Part shown: piece after piece, positions 27,088 through 36,605 of the stretch | How positions within the stretch are numbered: the first letter of the stretch is position 1 | How the letters are laid out: each line of letters starts with the position of its first letter | Source: SXIZ01 sp040079795 | GTDB lineage: Bacteria; Pseudomonadota; Gammaproteobacteria; Methylococcales; Methylomonadaceae | Assembly: GCA_040079795.1 (NCBI GenBank) | Contig: JBEBJQ010000001.1 | Coordinates: 110,253-174,252, forward strand | Direction: 5' to 3' | Length of the DNA stretch: 64,000 bases | The notes under the pieces: generated by a model | Database searches by the model: none | Seen by the model: the letters and a program-made list of their open reading frames with translations, nothing else | Told to the model about the DNA's origin: nothing | Translations under genes and position numbers: made by a program

Positions 27088-28560
27088 ATGGGAATACTCA
27101 GTGCGCTACTTTGGACACCAGCCTTAGGCGTCTTGATATTGGCGTTTATCTCCAGCCAAAACAGTTACACCATCCGTTGCGTAGCCAATTTATTTACCGG
27201 CTACACCTTTGTTTTAAGCTGCTGGCTGGTTACGTTGTATAACCAAAACGATGCCAGTTTACAGTTTAGTGAATATTTTCCACTGAACCCTACCCTCGGC
27301 AGTGCATACGCCCTAGGTGTAGACGGATTATCCATGCCGATGTTGGTGCTGGCAACCTTACTAACTTCTATTGCCCTGCTTGCCTCGTTTTCAATTACCA
27401 GCAGCATTAAGGGTTATCATATTTGCGTCTTACTTCTGGAATTTGGCATGTTAGGCGTTTTTTTGGCGCAAGATTGGGCCTTATTCTACATATTCTGGGA
27501 AGTCACCTTAATTCCACTGTTTTTTCTCATTGATCGCTGGGGAGGGAATCGGCGGCATGCTGCCAGCTTAAACTTCGTGCTTTATACCATGGGCGGTTCG
27601 GTATTTATGCTCATCAGCTTACTGGCGATCAGTCAATACGATCTTCAGGAAACCGGCTCATTGATGACATCTATGCACCAAGCCGCACAAAATATGCCTA
27701 GGGTAGAACAAGTGCTGGTGTTATTGGGCTTTCTAATTGGCTTTGGGGTAAAAATGCCAATTTTTCCACTGCATGGCTGGTTACCGCTGGCGCATGTCGA
27801 GGCGCCCAGCCCGATTAGTATTTTATTATCCGGCATATTATTGAAAATGGGTGCCTATGGTCTACTCAGGGTGGTCATCATGTTGCCGGAAGCTACCCGG
27901 GTTTTACAGCCATTACTTATTTTCTTGGCCTTGTTCGGCATGCTATATGGCGGGTTACTGGCTTGGCGGCAAAGTGACCTGAAAGCGATGGTCGCCTACT
28001 CCTCAGTCAGTCATATGGGTATTGTGTTACTTGGTATTGCCAGCCTGAATGAACTAGGGATGACTGGCGCAGTATTGCAAATGACTGCCCATGGGCTGAT
28101 TGCCGGTGCGTTGTTTTTACTGGTCGGCTTGCTTTATGAGCGCACCCATACCCGTAATATTCAGGACTATTCGTCACTTGTGCAAGTTATGCCGCGCTTT
28201 GCCTTATTTATGACCTTAACTTTGTTTGCGGCGATGGGATTACCCGGCTCAATCGGTTTTATCGCCGAATTACATGCCATTACCGGCGGATTTCAGCAGT
28301 GGGGTGGCTTAATGGTATTTTTCTCCTTAAGTATCCTTATCAGTGCCGCTTACGCCATACGTACAATTGGGCTGCTATTTACCGGTCCAGTTAAACCGCA
28401 AATGCAAGCAGTCACTGATTTGAACAACTCAGAACTATTGGCAGCAGGCTTTTTGGTGGCCTGCATTGTAGGATTTGGCATAGCACCTGCGCCATTGATT
28501 GAGTTATCTGCGACCAGCATTACGCAATTCAATGACTTAATCAAGTCACGCGTGTTATAG
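27088..28560 (+). CDS. NuoM-like proton-channel subunit, first of three
   Basis: A 490-residue antiporter-like membrane subunit related to complex I NuoM. It keeps the proton-path residues: Glu in FYIFWEVTLIPLFFLID, Lys in FGVKMPIFPLHGWLPLAH, Lys in LLKMGAYGLLR, and an acidic residue in GFIAELHAITGG. No other complex I genes (nuoA-K) are present, and it is followed after seven bases by dabA. It is therefore likely part of the inorganic-carbon complex, supplying proton flow, rather than of respiratory complex I. Annotation pipelines would call it NADH dehydrogenase subunit M. Confidence 0.85.
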   Translation: MGILSALLWTPALGVLILAFISSQNSYTIRCVANLFTGYTFVLSCWLVTLYNQNDASLQFSEYFPLNPTLGSAYALGVDGLSMPMLVLATLLTSIALLASFSITSSIKGYHICVLLLEFGMLGVFLAQDWALFYIFWEVTLIPLFFLIDRWGGNRRHAASLNFVLYTMGGSVFMLISLLAISQYDLQETGSLMTSMHQAAQNMPRVEQVLVLLGFLIGFGVKMPIFPLHGWLPLAHVEAPSPISILLSGILLKMGAYGLLRVVIMLPEATRVLQPLLIFLALFGMLYGGLLAWRQSDLKAMVAYSSVSHMGIVLLGIASLNELGMTGAVLQMTAHGLIAGALFLLVGLLYERTHTRNIQDYSSLVQVMPRFALFMTLTLFAAMGLPGSIGFIAELHAITGGFQQWGGLMVFFSLSILISAAYAIRTIGLLFTGPVKPQMQAVTDLNNSELLAAGFLVACIVGFGIAPAPLIELSATSITQFNDLIKSRVL

Positions 28561-28567
28561 GGAAACC

Positions 28568-31500
28568 ATGCAGACCTCAACACAACTCCGCGACATCATC
28601 ATTTCCGCCTTAAACCACTTAGATCATGTCTTACCTGGTCAAGCGCCGATTCTTGATTTCGTACACCATAATACCTTACATGGCTTTCAACATTTGCCAT
28701 TTGAGGAAGCACTGGAGGCATTTGAATCTTTAACCGGAATCAGCGCTTATCTCCCAGAAGCACAAAACCGCGGCTTTTACCGCCAAGGCCGAATTAATGA
28801 CCGGGATATTTGTGCTGCCTTGGCAAAATCAACCACTTTAAAGCCTGATCAACCAGTCTGTACGCTAACCACTAAAACCCTTACGCGTGGTGAGCTTTAT
28901 CAATTGGCATTACTGCATGATTTTACCGCACTTACGCCCAGCCAGCTCTGTTGGCAAATCGACGAACTAAAAGCTTTAGAAAAAACGCAACCCGATGTAC
29001 CGGAAACCACGAAACAAAAATTATTTACACAGGGCGCTGAAAGTAAAGCCATCAGCGACTTATGGCGCTGTATTATAAGTAAGCTCGGCATAGAACAAGA
29101 TGCTTTGCACCCTGAAAGCATACTGGATTTGGCCCAACAGCAAGCGGAAGACTGGTTAGCTGCCCCTGATTCTAGGCAATCTGGCACCGATGACAGGATA
29201 AAGGATTATCCACAACAGCGTAGCAACCAAGCCGAACACGCATTATCAGAACTATTTGCCAAAGTGGGCAATAGCATTAGTTTGCGTGGATTGGTGATGG
29301 CACTAAGCGGCGTTGATATTCTCGACCAGGTACGTCCGCTCTTAATAAGGTCTTGCGCCTCGGCCATGGATGAAGGCATCGCCCCTTGGACATTGCCCGA
29401 TAGACAGCACGGGCTTTATGCCGCTTGGCGGGCTAGTGCAGTGTTTGATGCCAATCTATTTTTACATGAGCTAGCTGATTGGCAACAAATCATAGCGAAC
29501 CTGCCCGAAGATCCGGTGGATGGGATCATTTTGCACTTAACTTATTTAGAAATTCCGCCTACCTTTTGGGCCGGCTATTGCCAACGTCTGGCTTTGGAAC
29601 TACCGGGCTGGTCTGGATTAATCAACTGGCGCCAGCATCATTCAAATTACGCAAAAAATACTGAAGCCCCCCTCTCTCTTAGCGATTATCTGGCTATTCG
29701 TTTGACTTTAGACCGGCTTTGGTTAAACCATGTCTGTCATAAACTATGGAAAATTGCCCCTAAGTTATCTACATTGCAGCATTATTTTAGTAAAAACCTA
29801 GCCGAGTTTTGGGTTCGGAAGCATTTGTATCAAGGGGACTTACCTGAATACATAACCCAACGGGCCGAGGCAGCTATTAACCAAGCAAAATCTGAATGGC
29901 TGCAACAACCCGATTGGACGCAGCTTGCCGATTTGATTCAGGGCTCAAAACACAACCCGGTAGCCAGTTATAAACCCGTGCCCACGCTTTACAACACGGC
30001 TTGGCGACTATTCCGTTTAGCGCAACACTTGGGTTTACGCCCCGATGAATTGCAATCGCTACCCCAACAAGATTTACTGGAATTACTCTCAATTCTGGAT
30101 AAATTTACCGTTTCTGAACGCGCCAAAATTTGGTTGACCGCTTATGAACACCACTACCGGGAAGATTTTTTTCAGGCAATCCGGGCAAATCATAACCGGG
30201 GGCGCTGGGCAAAAAGAGAAACTCGTCCAGCAGCACAAATTATATTTTGCATGGATGATCGCGAAGAAGGATTTAGGCGTCATATTGAAGAGCTGAATCC
30301 AGGCATTGAAACGCTTGGTGCAGCAGGTTTTTTTGGAATACCCATGAATTATCAGGGTCTTGATGAAGCCAAAACCACCCCGTTATGTCCGATTGTTGTC
30401 ACACCGACCAACAAAGTTCAAGAGGAACCCCATCATGGCGATGCAAGCATCTTAAGTCGGCATAACAAGGGGAGAAAGTTGGTTTTCTCTATCGCCAATA
30501 CTGTGCATCAGCGCTTACGTCGTCATGTGGTTTTGTCACAAATTATCATTGATGTTATTGCACCGGTTACATTAGTTAGTTTACTTGCAAAATCCTTATT
30601 TCCACAAAAGCAGCATCGATTATTGGCTGGCATTAAGCAACGAATTTCCCCAACGGTTGTAACTGAACTATCAATTAACGCCCCAAATCCTGACAAAAAC
30701 GCGACGTTGGAAGTGCCAAAACTCGGCTTTACCGATAATGAGCAAGCCAATCGGGTTGCCGCTTTTTTGGGTAATATCGGTTTAACGCATGGCTTCGCTT
30801 CTCTAGTGGTTTTGATGGGGCATGGTTCAATCAGCGAAAACAACCCGCATTTAGCAGCATATGATTGTGGTGCCTGTAGCGGTCGGCATGGCGGTCCAAA
30901 TGCCCGAGCCTTTGCGGCAATGGCCAATCGCTTGATTATTCGCCAACTATTGGTCGAAAAAGGCATCACCATTCCTGTTGATACCTGGTTTCTCGGTGCA
31001 GAACACAATACTTGCGATGAAGGTATTAGCTGGTATGACCTTAAGGATGTTCCGGCTAAACGGCAACCTGACTTGCTAAAAATTCAACATGCTTTACAAC
31101 ACGCGCAATTAATGTCTGCCCAAGAACGTTGCCGTAGGCTGGCATCAGCGCCACGTAACCCAAAACCAAAACAGGCATTACAGCATATTGAAACACGCGC
31201 CTGCGATTTTTCCCAAGCCCGGCCTGAGCTGGGGCATGCAACCAATGCATCTGCCGTCATTGGCCGCCGCGCTTTAACTCAGGGAGCATTTTTTGATCGG
31301 CGCGTATTCCTGATTTCCTATGATCCAACCGAAGACCATGAAGGTAATATTCTGGAAGGCATTTTGCTAGCGGTTGGCCCGGTCGGTGCGGGCATTAATC
31401 TGGAATACTATTTTTCCACAGTTAATAATCAAGGCTTGGGTTGCGGCTCCAAAGTACCCCATAACATCACCGGTCTGTTTGCAGTAATGGAAGGTACCAA

Positions 31501-31837
31501 TAGCGATTTGCGTACGGGTTTGCCGCAACAAATGATTGAAATCCATGAAGCTATGCGCTTGCAAATATTAGTAGAAGCAAAAACCAGCGTTTTAGAGCGC
31601 ATTTATAGTGAACAAGAAAGTTTACGCGAATTGATAGCGGGTGGTTGGGTACACTTGAGCGTTAAAGACCCTGACAGTGGCAATATTTTTGTGTTTGAGC
31701 GGGATGCCGGTTTTGTTGTGTGGCAAGCAGATGTTAAAAAATTGCCTGTCTATGCGAATTCACCAGAATGTTACCGGGATAAGACCTTACCAATCCCCCC
31801 TGCGTTAATTGAACAACCTGAACAGGTCACATTTTAA
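28568..31837 (+). CDS. dabA: DabA (DUF2309/UPF0753), zinc subunit of inorganic-carbon transporter
   Basis: A 1089-residue soluble protein of the DUF2309 family. DabA is a beta-carbonic-anhydrase-like zinc protein that, with a membrane partner, traps CO2 as bicarbonate using cation flow. The zinc set is visible: Cys561 and Asp563 in IIFCMDDREEGFRRH, His752 in VLMGHGSIS, and Cys767 in DCGACSGRHGGPNARAFA. The Cys-x-Asp and His-15-Cys spacing equals that of characterised DabA. The N-terminus DFVHHNTLHGFQHLPFEEAL is also a family mark. It is one of the long-type members. It is preceded by AGGGA seven bases before ATG and flanked by antiporter-like genes. Confidence 0.93.
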   Translation: MQTSTQLRDIIISALNHLDHVLPGQAPILDFVHHNTLHGFQHLPFEEALEAFESLTGISAYLPEAQNRGFYRQGRINDRDICAALAKSTTLKPDQPVCTLTTKTLTRGELYQLALLHDFTALTPSQLCWQIDELKALEKTQPDVPETTKQKLFTQGAESKAISDLWRCIISKLGIEQDALHPESILDLAQQQAEDWLAAPDSRQSGTDDRIKDYPQQRSNQAEHALSELFAKVGNSISLRGLVMALSGVDILDQVRPLLIRSCASAMDEGIAPWTLPDRQHGLYAAWRASAVFDANLFLHELADWQQIIANLPEDPVDGIILHLTYLEIPPTFWAGYCQRLALELPGWSGLINWRQHHSNYAKNTEAPLSLSDYLAIRLTLDRLWLNHVCHKLWKIAPKLSTLQHYFSKNLAEFWVRKHLYQGDLPEYITQRAEAAINQAKSEWLQQPDWTQLADLIQGSKHNPVASYKPVPTLYNTAWRLFRLAQHLGLRPDELQSLPQQDLLELLSILDKFTVSERAKIWLTAYEHHYREDFFQAIRANHNRGRWAKRETRPAAQIIFCMDDREEGFRRHIEELNPGIETLGAAGFFGIPMNYQGLDEAKTTPLCPIVVTPTNKVQEEPHHGDASILSRHNKGRKLVFSIANTVHQRLRRHVVLSQIIIDVIAPVTLVSLLAKSLFPQKQHRLLAGIKQRISPTVVTELSINAPNPDKNATLEVPKLGFTDNEQANRVAAFLGNIGLTHGFASLVVLMGHGSISENNPHLAAYDCGACSGRHGGPNARAFAAMANRLIIRQLLVEKGITIPVDTWFLGAEHNTCDEGISWYDLKDVPAKRQPDLLKIQHALQHAQLMSAQERCRRLASAPRNPKPKQALQHIETRACDFSQARPELGHATNASAVIGRRALTQGAFFDRRVFLISYDPTEDHEGNILEGILLAVGPVGAGINLEYYFSTVNNQGLGCGSKVPHNITGLFAVMEGTNSDLRTGLPQQMIEIHEAMRLQILVEAKTSVLERIYSEQESLRELIAGGWVHLSVKDPDSGNIFVFERDAGFVVWQADVKKLPVYANSPECYRDKTLPIPPALIEQPEQVTF

Positions 31838-31884
31838 ATTATGATTTATTTCGTGAATTTATTTGATAGCAAGGGCGTAGGGTA

Positions 31885-33447
31885 ATGGATGCTTTAGTCG
31901 TATTAGTCCCTTTAATGCCCTTTATTGCTGCGCTCATTACCGGTGTCGGACATTGTTCGGGTTTTATTGAGGATGAAGCCAGTGAGAACACCACAGCTAG
32001 TTTAGCCATGGGTGCAATCACATTATCCTGCCTGTTTGCTTTTGTGACGCTGGTAGGGGATTTAACGGCTAACAATACCGGTATATTTAGTATCGGAAAC
32101 TGGTTGCAAATAGGCGGCTTCAGTATCCCTTTAAATTTTATTACTACCGGATTGAATACCCGTTTGGCAAGCCTGTTTGCTTTACTACTCCTAATCGTAT
32201 TCCATTTTTCACGCAATTACATGCATCGGGAAATAGGTTTCCATCGCTTCTTTTGTATTCTAAATTTATTTGCAGCGGCAATATTGTTGCTAGTGTTATC
32301 GGGTAACTCGGTCGGTAGTTTTTTTGGCTGGGAAATTGCCGGTCTGTGTTCCTATCTCCTCATTGCCTATTTTTATGAGCGCCCGACATCAGTTATCAAT
32401 GCGACACGGGTTTTTATCACTAACCGTATCGGCGACGCCGCGTTTATTTTTGGAATTGGCTTAAGTTTTGTCTGGCTAGGGAGTTTCCAATGGCACAATA
32501 TTAATACCGCGGCTGTGCAATTAACCCCAGGCAAAGCCAATGCAATTGCGCTTAGTTTTACTATCGCCGCTTTTGTAAAATCGGCACAATTACCTTTTAC
32601 CCCCTGGCTGGCAAGGGCAATGGAAGGGCCTACACCCTCAAGCGCCGTGTTTTATGGTGCTATCATGATTCATGCTGGGGTTTATTTACTTTGTTTATTA
32701 CAACCGTTATTGGAGCAAACGCCTTTGGTAATGCGGCTAATTGCCGCAACAGGCTTGTTGACTGCCCTGTATAGTTATTTTGTAGGGCTTACCCAAACAG
32801 ATATTAAAAGTTCTTTAGTGTTTGCAACGTCCGGACAGCTAGGATTAATGTTTTTGGAATGTGGTTTAGGCTGGTGGACGCTGGCGACTTGGCATCTGGG
32901 CGCACATGCCATCGTTCGGGGCTATTTATTGCTCACGGCGCCGTCCTTGATGCATAACACGCATGATAACCCTATCAAGCCCGTCCAACCCGCGTTTGCA
33001 AAATTAAAATGGGCTTATGTTGCTTCTATCCAAAGGGGTTGGCTGGAGCCTTTAAGCGATTGGGTTATAGTAAAACCGGTAAGAGGTTTGGCAAATGATT
33101 TAAGCCATTTTGACGAGCATTTTATTACTCACCTGATGGGGGTTGCTGCACCAGCCATTCAAACGATGTCTTCCCTGGCGCTCCGCAAAGAACATGGACT
33201 GGGTGCGCGCTTAGACAACGAAGCCGACGAGTTTGCCCAGGGCAGCGGTCTGGCAGGTAAATTGACGCAATGGAGCGCAGCCTTAGTGAATTGGTTTGAA
33301 GGCCGCTTTGTATTACGCAATCAAAAAACTGTGGCTGGAGGCTTAGGCCGACAATTAGGCCATGCGGCGCATAAATTCGAACGGTTAATTTTAAGGCCGC
33401 GGATGTTGGTTTTATTTGTTTTTATCTTGTTGCTAACTGCATTTTAA
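31885..33447 (+). CDS. dabB: DabB (NuoL-like), membrane subunit of inorganic-carbon transporter
   Basis: A 520-residue NuoL-related protein, shorter than true NuoL (about 610) and lacking its long lateral helix, as in DabB. It has FFGWEIAGLCSYLLIAYFYER with the conserved Glu, INATRVFITNRIGDAAFIFG, and KSAQLPFTPWLARAMEGPTP with the channel Lys. YSYFVGLTQTDIKSSLVFAT and WHLGAHAIVRGYLLLTAP follow. The C-terminal 150 residues are amphipathic and end in one hydrophobic helix (LVLFVFILLLTAF). It is immediately downstream of dabA, the standard pairing. It would form the cation channel that drives DabA. Confidence 0.88.
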   Translation: MDALVVLVPLMPFIAALITGVGHCSGFIEDEASENTTASLAMGAITLSCLFAFVTLVGDLTANNTGIFSIGNWLQIGGFSIPLNFITTGLNTRLASLFALLLLIVFHFSRNYMHREIGFHRFFCILNLFAAAILLLVLSGNSVGSFFGWEIAGLCSYLLIAYFYERPTSVINATRVFITNRIGDAAFIFGIGLSFVWLGSFQWHNINTAAVQLTPGKANAIALSFTIAAFVKSAQLPFTPWLARAMEGPTPSSAVFYGAIMIHAGVYLLCLLQPLLEQTPLVMRLIAATGLLTALYSYFVGLTQTDIKSSLVFATSGQLGLMFLECGLGWWTLATWHLGAHAIVRGYLLLTAPSLMHNTHDNPIKPVQPAFAKLKWAYVASIQRGWLEPLSDWVIVKPVRGLANDLSHFDEHFITHLMGVAAPAIQTMSSLALRKEHGLGARLDNEADEFAQGSGLAGKLTQWSAALVNWFEGRFVLRNQKTVAGGLGRQLGHAAHKFERLILRPRMLVLFVFILLLTAF

Positions 33448-33459
33448 GGCGAGTGGAAT

Positions 33460-35028
33460 ATGCTCATTAATTACTGGCCAGAATCTGCCGCTTTTCCTTT
33501 ATTGTCGACGTTAACTTGCGTACCGCTATTAACCGTGATTGCTATTATGCGTTCACAATCTGCGCTTACGGCAATACGCTTTGGTTTTGCGGGAGCCTTA
33601 TTGACCCTGGTGTTAAGTATCTATTTACTGATGATATTTAATGCCGGCAAGCCGGGCATACATTTGGTTGAGCAGGCGCGTTTTGCAGGGCTTAGCTACA
33701 CCGTGGGCGTGGATGGTGCGAATATTTTATTTATCCCCTTGCTCGCCGTGCTCACCTTTCTGGCGTTAATTTATACCTTAATTACCCGTCACAAAACTGA
33801 CCGTTTATTTATAGCTTGTCTGTTGGGATATGAAGGCATTTTAATCGGCGCTTTTGTCGCCCTGAATCTACTGCAATTTTGGTTATGGTGTGTGCTTGAA
33901 TGTATTCCGGTTACCTTGTTAACTTTGCATGCGGGTACCGGAAAAAACCGGCGCTGGATAATGGCGCGGGTATTGCAATATTGGCTCAGCGGTTTACTGA
34001 TGACCCTAGCCGGTTTTTTGTTACTCGCTTACGGCATGCCCGGTCCAGGGCAAGCCATAAGCTTTGATTGGCTGGCCCTTAAGCTGCATCATGCACATTT
34101 CTCGAATGAAACTTTAATTTTCTTACTGTTATTTTTAGGTTTTGCAATTCGTATGCCGTTGTTCCCCTTTCATGGCTGGTTACCCTTGCTACTTGAACAC
34201 GGCACAGTGGCAAGTGCCGCCATTTTTCTGGTGGGTCTAAAATTAGGCATATATGCGGTTATTCGTTTTATTTTGCCGTTTGTACCGGATGATGCTGAAA
34301 TATGGGCAGGGTTTGTGATGACGCTTGGACTCTTAAGTATTTTTTACGGTGCGGCTCTGGCTTTGTTGCAAATTAACATTCGTCGCTTACTGGCTTTTGC
34401 GGTACTCAGCCATACCGGCATGTTAATCATTGGCATGTTTTGTTTTAATGATTACGGATTGGAAGGCAGCCTCTTACTCTGTATTGCGTATGGCCTGGCA
34501 ACAGCCGGTATGTTGTTTAGTGTTGGTCTGATTTATGAACGAACCCGCACCGCGTTTATTCCACGTCTAGGTGGGTTATTCGATTCGAATTCAACCCTCG
34601 CGCTGCTATTTCTAATTTCTGCGCTCAGCACCATGGTCATGCCCGGTACGCCGGGGTTTGATGCAGCGCATTTGCTATTAGAAGGCATTATTGAACGGGA
34701 CGGTTGGCTCATTGCGATTGCCATATTGATCGGCAATGTCCTGGCAGCAGCATTTTTGTTGCACGCGTTTCAGCAAGTTTTTATTACGCCTCCTAAGCGT
34801 GCCTCCCACCCCTCCAGCAGCTTATATCATCCCGTAGCTACTGAGCGGATGATTGCGCTGGTGATCTGTGGGCTATTAGTTGGAACCGGCTTTTACACGA
34901 CGCCTTGGCTGAATTTTATCGACCAGGATGCAGCTACTATTGGCAAACATTATCCCGTCTTAGGCGTACACCAAAATCCAGCGCTTAATAAGCAGGATAA
35001 TAATACAGAAGTTGAACAGCATGACTGA
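33460..35028 (+). CDS. NuoM-like subunit, second of three
   Basis: A 522-residue antiporter-like membrane protein. It has FWLWCVLECIPVTLLTLHAG with Glu in the TM5 position, GFAIRMPLFPFHGWLPLLLEHGT where the usual channel Lys is replaced by Arg, GLKLGIYAVIRF with the second Lys, and RRLLAFAVLSHTGMLIIG. The Lys-to-Arg change and weaker conservation suggest an altered or structural role compared with its two paralogs. It is 12 bases downstream of dabB and overlaps the next gene. Confidence 0.82.
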   Translation: MLINYWPESAAFPLLSTLTCVPLLTVIAIMRSQSALTAIRFGFAGALLTLVLSIYLLMIFNAGKPGIHLVEQARFAGLSYTVGVDGANILFIPLLAVLTFLALIYTLITRHKTDRLFIACLLGYEGILIGAFVALNLLQFWLWCVLECIPVTLLTLHAGTGKNRRWIMARVLQYWLSGLLMTLAGFLLLAYGMPGPGQAISFDWLALKLHHAHFSNETLIFLLLFLGFAIRMPLFPFHGWLPLLLEHGTVASAAIFLVGLKLGIYAVIRFILPFVPDDAEIWAGFVMTLGLLSIFYGAALALLQINIRRLLAFAVLSHTGMLIIGMFCFNDYGLEGSLLLCIAYGLATAGMLFSVGLIYERTRTAFIPRLGGLFDSNSTLALLFLISALSTMVMPGTPGFDAAHLLLEGIIERDGWLIAIAILIGNVLAAAFLLHAFQQVFITPPKRASHPSSSLYHPVATERMIALVICGLLVGTGFYTTPWLNFIDQDAATIGKHYPVLGVHQNPALNKQDNNTEVEQHD

Positions 35029-36544
35029 AACACATTTTCCCCTATTAAGCGTCATCCTTGTACTGCCTTTAATTGGAGCTGTTACTGTGGGCTTCGTTTG
35101 CAATGACCGACAGGCAAAAAGGGTGGCATTACTGTTTGCCAGTGTCGAATTACTTCTGACCTTAATGGTGGTCGGGTTATTTAATGCAGAACAGGGCGAC
35201 CAGTTTCAATTACAGGAACAATATGTCTGGATACCCCGAATGCACATCGAGTATCTAGTTGGTGTTGATGGCATTGCCGTGTTGTTTTTACCATTATCAG
35301 CCCTGTTGACTTTACTCAGTATAGGGGCGTCGTGGAATTCAATTAAACATCTATCACGTTTTTATTTTGCACTGCTATTAGCGCTGGAAAGTGTCACGCT
35401 GGGAATATTTTGCGCTTTAGATATGGTACTGTTCTTTTTGTTTTGGGAACTGACTTTACCGCCGCTTTTCTTCTTGATCAGCTTATGGGGGGTAGGGGCG
35501 CAACGCCGTAATGCAGCAATGAAATATACCCTGTTTATGCTGTTCGGTGGCGTGCCATTATTATTCGCAATCATCATTTTGGCGTTAAATCACGCCGCCA
35601 GCATGGGTGCGGAGATTCCTCAAGGGCTGGTGTTCAATATGCCAATGCTATTAAAAACCCCACTTCCGGAAAATTTACAAGCCTTGGTTTTTTTATTATT
35701 GTTGCTGGGATTTGGTGTAAAAGCACCTTTATTCCCGTTTCATACTTGGTTGCCGACAGCCGCTATGGAAGGCCCGGTGCCTGTTACTGCTTTATTGACA
35801 GGATTAAAACTGGGGGTATTTGGCATTATACGGTTTACCTTACCTTTAGCCCCTCTTGCCACCGTTAAATATAACTGGGCACTGACTATTTTAGGCGCTG
35901 TTACTTTGCTTTACGGAGCGCTCATTGCCTTGCGGCAAACCAATCTGCGCCGCTTACTGGCTTTTGCGAGCATCAGCCATGTCGGCTTAGTGATCATGGG
36001 CATAGCTTCTTTAACCATACAAGGGCTGCAAGGGGCGTTATTACAATTATTTAATTTTAGCGTAATAGCGGGTTCGCTCATGCTGATTGCTGGATTTATC
36101 CAACATCGACTGGGCAGTAACGAAGCTATCCAATTGGGTGGCTTAGCGAAGGTGGTGCCGCGCTTAACCTGTGCGTATTTTTTATTTACCTTGGCAAGTA
36201 TCGGTATACCCGGTACCAGTGGTTTTCCTGCTGAATTGTTATTATTCTTAAGTGCCTTACTAACCCATCCTGCCCTGGGCTTCGTCGCCCTTATTGGCGC
36301 AATTATTAGTGCGGCTTATATGCTTATCTTTACCCGCCGCACATTTTTTGGCCCCATTTTACATACCCCTGTTGCTCAAACACAGGATTTACGGCCGCGT
36401 GAGCTTGCGCTATTGTGCGTACCAGCCCTATTGGTTTTAATTGCCGGACTTTTTCCCACGGGTATTTTTCAAACGACACAAATAGCCGCTGAAAGCTGGT
36501 TGCAGCAATTCCAGACCATAAAGCAACAGCCGCAAGATAAATAA
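35021..36544 (+). CDS. NuoM-like subunit, third of three
   Basis: A 507-residue NuoM-like protein with intact proton-path residues: Glu in FFLFWELTLPPLFFLISLWG, Lys in GFGVKAPLFPFHTWLPTAAM, Lys in GLKLGVFGIIRF, and Glu in TSGFPAELLLFLSALL. I chose ATG 35021, which overlaps the previous stop by eight bases, rather than TTG 35012. The overlap indicates translational coupling to the second NuoM-like gene. With the first NuoM-like gene and DabB it makes four antiporter-like subunits in one block and no redox subunits of complex I. Confidence 0.85.
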   Translation: MTETHFPLLSVILVLPLIGAVTVGFVCNDRQAKRVALLFASVELLLTLMVVGLFNAEQGDQFQLQEQYVWIPRMHIEYLVGVDGIAVLFLPLSALLTLLSIGASWNSIKHLSRFYFALLLALESVTLGIFCALDMVLFFLFWELTLPPLFFLISLWGVGAQRRNAAMKYTLFMLFGGVPLLFAIIILALNHAASMGAEIPQGLVFNMPMLLKTPLPENLQALVFLLLLLGFGVKAPLFPFHTWLPTAAMEGPVPVTALLTGLKLGVFGIIRFTLPLAPLATVKYNWALTILGAVTLLYGALIALRQTNLRRLLAFASISHVGLVIMGIASLTIQGLQGALLQLFNFSVIAGSLMLIAGFIQHRLGSNEAIQLGGLAKVVPRLTCAYFLFTLASIGIPGTSGFPAELLLFLSALLTHPALGFVALIGAIISAAYMLIFTRRTFFGPILHTPVAQTQDLRPRELALLCVPALLVLIAGLFPTGIFQTTQIAAESWLQQFQTIKQQPQDK

Positions 36545-36605
36545 AGACGACGCAAGCTATTGCAGACAGTTCTAATCGATTGCTATTAAATTAAGGGTTA
36601 TATGT

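Noticed and set aside
27088..36544. Remnant of respiratory complex I (nuo operon)
   Set aside because: No nuoA-K redox or connecting subunits are present. The antiporter-like genes are interleaved with dabA, which fits a DAB-type complex better.
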